DNA of 39,017 nucleotides from an uncultured Bacteroidota bacterium. Lineage in GTDB: Bacteria > Bacteroidota > Bacteroidia > Bacteroidales > P3. Within the stretch, counting starts at the first letter, position 1. Every line of letters starts with the position of its first letter. Positions 8,177 through 13,942 of the stretch are shown piece by piece. The notes beneath the pieces were generated by a model. That model saw nothing but the letters and a program-made list of their open reading frames with translations, was not told the origin of the DNA and ran no database searches. Where the stretch lies: positions 1-39,017 of the forward strand of contig CACZWL010000020.1 in NCBI GenBank assembly GCA_902784865.1, given 5' to 3'. The position numbers and the translations under genes were made by a program.

Positions 8177-9524
8177 GAGGAAAGATTTCGTAAAAATAAA
8201 ACATCTCATTAGCAAGTATAACATTTCAAAGTTGTACCATTTTACCGACTATGAAAATCTGGAGTCTATTGTAAAAAATGGAGGCCTATTCTCCTATGGC
8301 GATTGTATCCAGAGAGGAATCCGAATTGCAAAAGCAGGAGGGTCTGAATTATCCCATGAATTAGATGAACGGGAACATTTACAATATTATGTAAGAGCAA
8401 GTTTTTGCAAACGACATCCTATGATGTATGCGGCAATGCAGGATGGTCGAATAAGCAGACCAATAATATTGGAAATAGATACAGATGTTTTGCTTATTGA
8501 AGGTTGTATCTATTCCAACAAGAATGCAGTTCGGGCGGATGCAACTAAGGGAGTATCTTTTGAGGCTTTCTCAAGTATCCATTTCGAAACGGTTCGTCAA
8601 AATAGCCAGTTTGATGTATCCGAAGATGAACAAGAGTTCTTTCAGGCTGAGGTTCTCGTTCCTAGATTTATTCCACTTCACTATATTTTAAATATATCGA
8701 AGTGTTACAAACTGGAGTCATTAACAACAAACCATGTTTCTTCCGTACCATACACGGCCCAAATTACTGAAAATAACCCAACTTCAATTCTTTTCGTTGT
8801 AAACCAGTCCTACCCGACTAGTGAAAAAATAGATTTTGGAGGAAAATCAATGTCCAAAATAGAGGCTGTGTGCCATATTATTAGCGATGTAATCAGTAAA
8901 ACATTCTCTGCAAACAAAGATAATGATAACGTGAATGGGGGGATGTTTTTTGATGTCATTGGATATGGGGATTACGCTTATCCTTTAGGTGATAAAAGAG
9001 GATTCCAACCTCTGCGGGAAATTGTAACATCTTCCGAAGGCCATTTGTGGTTAAAGCCACAAAGTGGGGGTGATGCAAATCTGTTTACAGCATTACGTAT
9101 GGCAACAAAAAGAATCGAAGACTGGATAGCAGAACATCCTTATTCATATCCACCAACAGTAATACATATTACAGAGTATTGTTACCACGGAGTGGATGAC
9201 GGCGTGATGGTACAGCTTGCAAATGAGCTCAAATTTCTATCCACAAGTGATGGAAATACCCTTTTCTTCAATATAATTATTACAGCAAAGGATGAAGAAA
9301 AGGCGGTTTGTTTTCCGTCGAATAAATATGACATAGAAGCCTCGTATTACGGGGAGATGTACTATCTTTTTTCAAGTAGGCTTCCTTTTTCCTATAATGA
9401 AAGACTCTCCCTTTATCTTTCCGAGGACAGTTCGTGCAAACAATTACAGGGACTTGCATTTAAGGTTCCGTTCACAAAACTTGAAGATATAATATTGTCG
9501 ATAATTCCTCCCTTATCACGTTGA
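8169..9524 (+). CDS. DarT-like (DUF4433) ADP-ribosyltransferase fused to a degenerate vWA-like domain; candidate toxin
   Basis: The protein has 451 residues. Residues about 20-175 match the DarT ssDNA ADP-ribosyltransferase fold. YHFTDYENLESIVKNGGLFS holds the NAD-binding His24. R49 and R52 lie where DarT has its catalytic Arg. ASFCKRHPMMYA matches the DarT PFYFCPRSPMLYA motif. QAEVLV carries Glu161, matching the catalytic Glu of DarT's QAEFLV. Residues about 205-440 look like a von Willebrand A domain: ILFVVNQSYPTS at the MIDAS strand, FFDVIGYGDY, SGGDANLFTAL, and PPTVIHITEY where others have a D-G motif. The MIDAS residues are largely lost (D to N, no DxSxS), so metal binding is doubtful. 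ATG 8169 overlaps the preceding stop by 8 bases. Expected activity is modification of DNA bases. The vWA part may bind partners. Confidence 0.8.
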   Translation: MNRRKDFVKIKHLISKYNISKLYHFTDYENLESIVKNGGLFSYGDCIQRGIRIAKAGGSELSHELDEREHLQYYVRASFCKRHPMMYAAMQDGRISRPIILEIDTDVLLIEGCIYSNKNAVRADATKGVSFEAFSSIHFETVRQNSQFDVSEDEQEFFQAEVLVPRFIPLHYILNISKCYKLESLTTNHVSSVPYTAQITENNPTSILFVVNQSYPTSEKIDFGGKSMSKIEAVCHIISDVISKTFSANKDNDNVNGGMFFDVIGYGDYAYPLGDKRGFQPLREIVTSSEGHLWLKPQSGGDANLFTALRMATKRIEDWIAEHPYSYPPTVIHITEYCYHGVDDGVMVQLANELKFLSTSDGNTLFFNIIITAKDEEKAVCFPSNKYDIEASYYGEMYYLFSSRLPFSYNERLSLYLSEDSSCKQLQGLAFKVPFTKLEDIILSIIPPLSR

Positions 9525-9537
9525 CTCACCCAGTGCA

Positions 9538-9720
9538 ATGACAATGCATAATTTGATCGTAACCACGTCGAAGAAAGGCGACGAGAAAATAGCCATCGAC
9601 AAGAAGGAATACCTCTTCGAAGCACAGCTGAACAAAGCCTTGGGGCGTCCCAACTTCAAAACCTGCAAGAAACTGCTCAAGATGTGTCCCGAAATCAGAA
9701 GGCGGCAGTCGGACCGGTAG
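9538..9720 (+). CDS. Small ORF, possible remnant of a host gene
   Basis: This 60-residue reading frame is rich in Lys and Arg (ends KMCPEIRRRQSDR). Its codons (GAC, GCC, CTC, AAG, TTC) resemble the GC-rich chromosome and not the AT-rich island that stops 13 bases earlier. It has no recognised domain, signal peptide or clear ribosome binding site. It may be a genuine small basic protein, or the 3' remnant of a longer host gene cut when the island arrived. The reverse-strand frame over the same bases looks like a shadow. Confidence 0.4.
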   Translation: MTMHNLIVTTSKKGDEKIAIDKKEYLFEAQLNKALGRPNFKTCKKLLKMCPEIRRRQSDR

Positions 9721-9982
9721 GGAATAATCCATTACGGAGGACTTGTTGTTTATACCTGGTTTTGGGGAAAATCCTGATTTTCGGTGTAGTGAGAGGCAAA
9801 TGTCGGTGTCAAGTGGAGTGAGTAACTGCGATTGTTGGCCAAATCTGGAATTAATTCAAGATTTGGCCGGTGTATTTGTATATTATTGATATATAATATT
9901 TTGTAATATTATTTATAGATGATGTTAGGTATTTCTTATGGAATTTTATGCGATTTTTGTAGTTGAAATGAAAAAAAAGGTG
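9721..9982. other. Gene-free stretch between the island and the ATPase gene
   Basis: No coding region, RNA gene or mobile element is visible. The first half is mixed-composition sequence. A dyad at 9837-9868 may be a terminator. Bases 9869-9982 are very AT-rich and lead into the promoter of the ATPase gene. Confidence 0.6.
9837..9868. terminator. Dyad, possible terminator
   Basis: GGCCAAATCT at 9837-9846 pairs perfectly with AGATTTGGCC at 9859-9868 around a 12-base loop. There is no clean T run directly after it. It resembles the GGCC-AAAATC stem after dnaE. It probably ends transcription from the island or the small ORF. Confidence 0.5.
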
Positions 9983-9990
9983 TATTTTTG
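9954..9990 (+). promoter_or_regulatory. Promoter of the ATPase/GSCFA pair
   Basis: TATTTTTG at 9983-9990 is a good -7 element, with a TTTTTG stretch near 9954-9958 as an approximate -33 box (spacing a little long). Transcription should start near 9996, just before the palindrome at 10000-10016. Confidence 0.65.
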
Positions 9991-9999
9991 CAGCCAAAA

Positions 10000-10016
10000 A
10001 TGGAATTGAATTCCAT
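10000..10016. promoter_or_regulatory. Perfect palindrome at the transcript start, possible operator
   Basis: ATGGAATTGAATTCCAT has perfect 8-bp arms around a single G. It lies a few bases after the expected transcription start and 14 bases before the chosen start codon at 10030. It could be a repressor site or a small RNA hairpin masking the leader. It also contains an in-frame ATG that would add ten residues to the ATPase. Confidence 0.45.
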
Positions 10017-10029
10017 ATTTGGACAAAAT

Positions 10030-11181
10030 ATGTATAAGAGAATATTAGAGAACCATTTACGCGAGTTGGCGAGGACGTTCCCAATCGTCTCGGTTACAGG
10101 CCCTCGACAGTCGGGCAAGACCACGCTATGCCGAATGGCTTTTGACGGGTATGATTATGTAAATCTGGAAGATGAAGAGAGCCGCAGTGTGATGCAGCAA
10201 GATATAAAGGGCTTCCTAAGGTCGCATGCGTCGGGGTTGATCATCGACGAGGCTCACTATCTGCCCGAGGTGTTTTCGGCGTTGCAGGTGGTGTGTGATG
10301 AAGACGATAGCAGACGGTATATCCTTTCTGGAAGCAGCAATTGGCTGATGATGCAGAATATCAGTCAGTCGCTGGCGGGCAGGGTGGCGCTGGTCAGGTT
10401 GCTGCCGCTGTCGATAGCGGAGTTGGGTGCTGCTGATGCAATCAGTACGGACCGGTTGCTCTACTGGGGATTCTATCCGGCTGTATGGGGGAAGGGGCGC
10501 CCTCCATTTGCGGTGTATGACGGCTATTTCAGCACCTATGTGCAGCGCGATGTACGTCAGATGGTGAATATTCGCGACATGAATCTGTTTCGGAAATTCA
10601 TCCGCCTGTGTGCCACCCGGGTTGGATGCGAGTTTGTAGCCAGCACACTGGCGTCGGAGGTGGGAGTATCGCTCAAGACTGTGCAGGGGTGGCTCCGTGT
10701 GCTTGAAGCCTCGTATGTGATTTTCCTGCTGCAGCCTTATTACCGCAACGTGGGGAAGCGGATTACCAAGACTCCGAAGCTGTACTTTTGCGACACGGGG
10801 CTGGCCTGTTATCTGCTGGGATACAAGAGCGAGCTCGATGTGGCCAATTCGCCGTTGAGGGGTGCGCTGTTCGAGAATATGGTGGTTGCCGATATGCTGA
10901 AGCGACGCTACAATGCGGGACTTGAAAGCAATCTGTATTTCTACCGCGACAAGTCGCGGCGTGAGGTGGACCTCTTGATGGAAGACGCAGGACGCTTGCA
11001 TGCATTTGAAATTAAATCGGCCACGGTGTTTCATGAGAGTTTTTTCAGCACGCTGAACTACCTTCGCACACTTTATGGCGACGATGTGGAGATGACGCAG
11101 GTTATTTATGATGGGGAGCATGAGAGTGCATCCCCGATCGGGGGATTTGCAAATTACCGTCACATACTGGATAAGATATGA
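10030..11181 (+). CDS. AAA-type ATPase with DUF4143-type C-terminal domain
   Basis: The protein has 383 residues from ATG 10030, which gives the typical family start MYKRILENHLREL. A Walker A motif (GPRQSGKTTL) lies near residue 24, and Walker B (LIIDEAHYLPE) near residue 75. A sensor-like YILSGSSN follows, then the winged-helix region and the C-terminal DUF4143 nuclease-like region with SRREVDLLMEDAGRLHAFEIKS. Members of this ATPase group are widespread cytoplasmic proteins whose roles are mostly unknown; some are linked to toxin-antitoxin or mobile elements. The stop overlaps the start of the GSCFA gene (ATGA at 11178), so the two are translationally coupled. An alternative start at 10000 lies inside the palindrome almost at the transcript end and is less likely. 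Confidence 0.88.
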   Translation: MYKRILENHLRELARTFPIVSVTGPRQSGKTTLCRMAFDGYDYVNLEDEESRSVMQQDIKGFLRSHASGLIIDEAHYLPEVFSALQVVCDEDDSRRYILSGSSNWLMMQNISQSLAGRVALVRLLPLSIAELGAADAISTDRLLYWGFYPAVWGKGRPPFAVYDGYFSTYVQRDVRQMVNIRDMNLFRKFIRLCATRVGCEFVASTLASEVGVSLKTVQGWLRVLEASYVIFLLQPYYRNVGKRITKTPKLYFCDTGLACYLLGYKSELDVANSPLRGALFENMVVADMLKRRYNAGLESNLYFYRDKSRREVDLLMEDAGRLHAFEIKSATVFHESFFSTLNYLRTLYGDDVEMTQVIYDGEHESASPIGGFANYRHILDKI

Positions 11182-12080
11182 GTGCTAGACTGTTTACACA
11201 GGTGGAGGTGGGGGCGATGCCGGTACGCTTTGGGCTGGAGGACGGCATAGTGACCGTGGGGTCGTGCTTTGCCGACGCCATCGGCACGCGGCTGGAGGAG
11301 GGGGGCTTCCGCGTGGAGCGCAACCCTTTCGGCACGCTGTACAACCCTGCGTCGGTGGCCTCGGCGCTGGGGCGACTGATTGACGACCAGGAGGTTACGC
11401 GCGAAGACCTGGTGGAGCACGAGGGGCTGTGGCACTCGTGGCACCACCACGGGTCGTTCTCGCGGCCGACAGCCGAGGAGGCCCTGGCGGCCTGCAACGG
11501 CCGTATCCATCAGGCTCACAGCGCGTTAAAGGAGGCGCGGGTGCTGATGCTCACCTTCGGCACGGCATGGGTCTACAGCCTCACCCCACAGCCCCCTCAC
11601 CTTTCAAGCGAGGGGGAGCGGACGGTGGTGGCCAACTGCCACAAGCTGCCGCCGCAGCGCTTCGAGCGCCGGCGCATGGAGGTGGAGGAGATAGTCGCCC
11701 TCTGGCAGCCGCTGCTGGAGCGGCTGCACGCGTTCAACCCGGAACTCTCTATCCTATTCACCGTCAGCCCCATACGCCACATGGCCGACGGTGCGCACGG
11801 CAACCAGTTGAGCAAGGCCACCCTCCTGCTCGCCGTGGACAAGATAATTTCAACTTTCAACTTCCAACATTCAATTCACTACTTCCCGGCCTACGAAATC
11901 GTGCTCGACGAGCTGCGCGACTACCGCTTCTATGGGCCGGACCTGACGCACCCCTCGACGCTGGCGGAGGACATCGTCTACGAACGCCTTCAGCAGGCCA
12001 CCATGACGCCCGCCACCACCCAGCAGGCACACAATAACAGCAAGCAGATGAGGCGGTTGCGGCACATACCCCTGCGCTGA
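11178..12080 (+). CDS. GSCFA domain protein
   Basis: The 300-residue protein has the family signature near its start (TVGSCFADAIG, residues about 26-36), then NPFGTLYNP, HHGSFSR, LMLTFGTAWVY and FTVSPIRH, and a late HPSTLAEDIVYERL. GSCFA proteins resemble SGNH-type hydrolases; the Ser of GSCF and the late D/H are plausible catalytic residues, but the substrate is unknown. There is no signal peptide. Two oddities interrupt it: a CCCCCTC/GAGGGGG dyad at 11592-11616 encodes a PQPPHLSSEGE linker, and a period-7 CAACTTT/CAACTTC tract sits at 11847-11878. Both are in frame. The start overlaps the ATPase stop by four bases. Confidence 0.9.
   Translation: MSARLFTQVEVGAMPVRFGLEDGIVTVGSCFADAIGTRLEEGGFRVERNPFGTLYNPASVASALGRLIDDQEVTREDLVEHEGLWHSWHHHGSFSRPTAEEALAACNGRIHQAHSALKEARVLMLTFGTAWVYSLTPQPPHLSSEGERTVVANCHKLPPQRFERRRMEVEEIVALWQPLLERLHAFNPELSILFTVSPIRHMADGAHGNQLSKATLLLAVDKIISTFNFQHSIHYFPAYEIVLDELRDYRFYGPDLTHPSTLAEDIVYERLQQATMTPATTQQAHNNSKQMRRLRHIPLR
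11592..11616 (+). repeat. In-frame dyad insertion within the GSCFA gene
   Basis: CCCCCTC (11592-11598) pairs with GAGGGGG (11610-11616) around ACCTTTCAAGC. It lies between FGTAWVY and the next conserved block, where a linker would be tolerated. It looks like inserted repeat DNA, not family sequence. Confidence 0.4.
11847..11878 (+). repeat. Heptanucleotide tract within the GSCFA gene
   Basis: Consecutive TTTCAAC-like units (TTTCAACTTTCAACTTCCAA, then ATTCAATTC) recur with period 7 and encode STFNFQHSIH in frame. They belong to the same kind of tract found in the BatA-like gene and in sufD. Confidence 0.6.
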
Positions 12081-12160
12081 GCATCCACACCGGAGGGGGG
12101 CGGTTTCTTCTGATGAAAAAAACTGGAAAAGGGGGCAAAATCGCAGGTTTGCGAACCGCT

Positions 12161-12226
12161 GGTTTACAGCATATTAGGGGTATCCTCTTCTTCCTCTCTT
12201 CGTCTATGGCAGGGGGATGGTTGAGG
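12161..12226 (+). repeat. Intergenic polypyrimidine/G-rich repeat, copy C
   Basis: GGTTTACAG is followed by about ten bases, then TATCCTCTTCTTCCTCTCTT, CGTCTATGGCAGG and a G-rich tail. Copy D shares both the GGTTTACAG block and the core. It lies after the GSCFA gene in the same sense and before ddl. A gap-rich dyad just upstream (about 12134-12160) may help end transcription. Confidence 0.75.
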
Positions 12227-12282
12227 TCGGGACAATAAAAGCGGGGTGAGTTGCGTTACCAAAATAAAAAATCATTAACGCC

Positions 12283-13320
12283 ATGAAGCAGAACATAGCC
12301 CTCGTGATGGGCGGATACAGCGGCGAGTTCGAGGTGTCGATCGCCAGCGGCAACCAGGTGTACGAACAGCTGGACCACACGAAATACAATGTGTATAAGA
12401 TAGTTATCACGCGCGAAGGGTGGTACTGGGTCGACCCGGCGAGCGGCGAGCGGAAGGTGCCCGTCGACCGCAACGACTTCACGGTGACCAAACATGGGCA
12501 GAAAGTGCGTTTCGACCTGGCCTTCATCATCGTACACGGCAACCCCGGCGAGAACGGGGTGCTGCAGGGCTACTTCGACATGCTGGGCGTAAAGTACACG
12601 ACGTGTGGGTTTTACACCTCGAGCCTGACGTTCCACAAGGGCTACTGCAACCCTGTGGTGGCGTCGACGGGGCTGGTGAAGACGGCCAAGTCGTGCCTGC
12701 TGTACAAAGAGCCTGACAACGAGAAACTTGCCGAGCTGACGGCCGACCTCCGCTACCCGCTGTTCGTGAAACCCGCCGCCGGCGGCAGCAGCGTAGCCAC
12801 GACGAAGGTGAAGCGGCCCGAAGAGCTCATGCCCGCCATACGGCTGGCCTTCACCGAGGACCGCCAGGTGCTTGTGGAAGAGTGCATTACGGGTCGCGAG
12901 TTCGACTGCGGCGTGGTGCAGTTCGCCAAGGGGTCGAAGTACGAGGGGTGGAACCCCGACTTCAAGCACAAGCTGGTTTTCCCCATCACGGAAATCATCC
13001 CGATTGGCGGGCACGAATTTTTCGACTACGAAGCTAAGTATCAGGGCTTCAGCAACGAAGTGACGCCTGCCGAGGTAGAGCCCGAGGTGTCGAAGCACAT
13101 CCAGGAGGTGTCGTACCGGCTGTACGACCTGCTGGGCTGCAGCGGCATCGTGCGCTTCGACTACATCTACGACGAGGCCGCCAAGGAACTTTACTTCCTG
13201 GAGGTCAACACCATACCCGGGCAGAGCGCCGAGAGCATCGTGCCGAAGCAGGCGCGCGCCATGGGCATCAGTCCGGCCGAGTTGTACGAGTTGTCCATCG
13301 AGGCTGCGCTGGCCGAATAA
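12283..13320 (+). CDS. ddl: D-alanine--D-alanine ligase
   Basis: This enzyme joins two D-alanines with ATP for peptidoglycan precursor synthesis in the cytoplasm. The 345-residue length is typical. The N-terminal domain shows ALVMGGYSGEFEVS and HGNPGENGVLQGYFD. The ATP-grasp part shows PLFVKPAAGGSSVATTKV, VLVEECITGREFDCGV, and the metal/substrate-binding end RFDYIYD...LEVNTIPGQSAESIVPKQ. All expected catalytic blocks are present. ATG 12283 gives the normal start. No clear TAnnTTTG promoter is visible in the 60 bases before it. The cupin gene follows after 12 bases and is probably cotranscribed. Confidence 0.95.
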   Translation: MKQNIALVMGGYSGEFEVSIASGNQVYEQLDHTKYNVYKIVITREGWYWVDPASGERKVPVDRNDFTVTKHGQKVRFDLAFIIVHGNPGENGVLQGYFDMLGVKYTTCGFYTSSLTFHKGYCNPVVASTGLVKTAKSCLLYKEPDNEKLAELTADLRYPLFVKPAAGGSSVATTKVKRPEELMPAIRLAFTEDRQVLVEECITGREFDCGVVQFAKGSKYEGWNPDFKHKLVFPITEIIPIGGHEFFDYEAKYQGFSNEVTPAEVEPEVSKHIQEVSYRLYDLLGCSGIVRFDYIYDEAAKELYFLEVNTIPGQSAESIVPKQARAMGISPAELYELSIEAALAE

Positions 13321-13332
13321 CTGCTTCAGCCC

Positions 13333-13710
13333 ATGGAAAAAGCCACACAGGTATCGTCCGTCGAACTGCTGCGCACCTCCCAAAGCTGGGACGGCGCCGC
13401 GCTGCCCAGCTACCCTGAGGGGAAGCCCGAACTGGTTGCCATGCGCTACGAATTCCCTGCAGGCCAGAAACTTGGCTGGCACCACCACCCTGTGATGAAC
13501 TATGGCGTGCTGACGCAGGGCGAGCTGACCATCATCACCCAGGACGGCCGCGAGAGGACGGTACACGAAGGCGAAGCCGTCGCCGAGATGGTGGGCACCA
13601 TCCACCACGGCGAGAACCGCGGCACCGAACCGGCAATCCTTTACATGTTCTACCTGGCGCAGGAGGGCGCCCCCTTGGCTGTGCAGCACCCCGAGATAGC
13701 CCTGGAATAG
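13333..13710 (+). CDS. Small single-domain cupin protein
   Basis: The 125-residue protein has one cupin barrel. The first motif is seen as GWHHHPVMNYGVLTQGELTI (residues about 50-69), with the His cluster and Glu that bind metal. The second is GEAVAEMVGTIHHGENRGTEP. There is no signal peptide. Such small cupins may bind small ligands or act as dioxygenases or isomerases; the sequence does not decide which. It follows ddl by 12 bases and ends three bases before a bidirectional terminator, so it closes the ddl operon. Confidence 0.88.
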   Translation: MEKATQVSSVELLRTSQSWDGAALPSYPEGKPELVAMRYEFPAGQKLGWHHHPVMNYGVLTQGELTIITQDGRERTVHEGEAVAEMVGTIHHGENRGTEPAILYMFYLAQEGAPLAVQHPEIALE

Positions 13711-13712
13711 CC

Positions 13713-13745
13713 AAAAAAACAGGAGCCATGCGGTTCCTGTTTTTC
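13713..13745. terminator. Bidirectional terminator between cupin gene and tRNA-Cys
   Basis: ACAGGAGCC pairs with GGTTCCTGT around ATGC, with one G-T pair. A7 precedes it and T5 follows, so it can end the cupin transcript on the plus strand and the tRNA transcript on the minus strand. Confidence 0.85.
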
Positions 13746-13748
13746 TTG

Positions 13749-13819
13749 AGGTCGCTTCCGGATTTGAACCGGAGTAGCAGGTTTTGCAGACCTGTGCCTA
13801 GCCCCTCGGCCAAACGACC
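13749..13819 (-). tRNA. tRNA-Cys (anticodon GCA)
   Basis: Read on the minus strand, the 71-base cloverleaf has acceptor GGTCGTT with AGCGACC, and discriminator T (usual for tRNA-Cys). The anticodon stem is CAGGT/ACCTG with loop CTGCAAA, giving GCA. The T arm is TCCGG/CCGGA with loop TTCAAAT. CCA is not encoded. Its own promoter lies at 13838-13868, and the terminator is at 13713-13745. Confidence 0.95.
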
Positions 13820-13837
13820 CTTTCTGTTTTCGAGGTG

Positions 13838-13868
13838 CAAAAGTACGAACTTTTTACGAACTGACAAA
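13838..13868 (-). promoter_or_regulatory. Promoter of tRNA-Cys
   Basis: On the minus strand, TTTG (13865-13868), 19 bp, then TACTTTTG (13838-13845) is an excellent fit to the Bacteroidota consensus. Transcription should start a few bases before the mature tRNA 5' end. Confidence 0.85.
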
Positions 13869-13880
13869 ATATTTTTTTCA

Positions 13881-13937
13881 TATTTTTGCATAAATATATG
13901 ATTTTTAGTTGATAATTCAAAAAAAATTTGTATTTTT
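13881..13937 (+). promoter_or_regulatory. Two tandem -7 elements before the histidine kinase gene
   Basis: TATTTTTG occurs at 13881-13888 and again at 13930-13937. The second would start transcription at or next to the GTG at 13943, giving an essentially leaderless message. The first would give a leader of about 50 bases. Which one is used cannot be told from sequence. Confidence 0.55.
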
Positions 13938-13942
13938 GCAGT

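Noticed and set aside
9526-9732. Reverse-strand 68-residue frame opposite the small ORF
   Set aside because: The plus-strand frame has host-like codon use; the reverse frame looks like its shadow.
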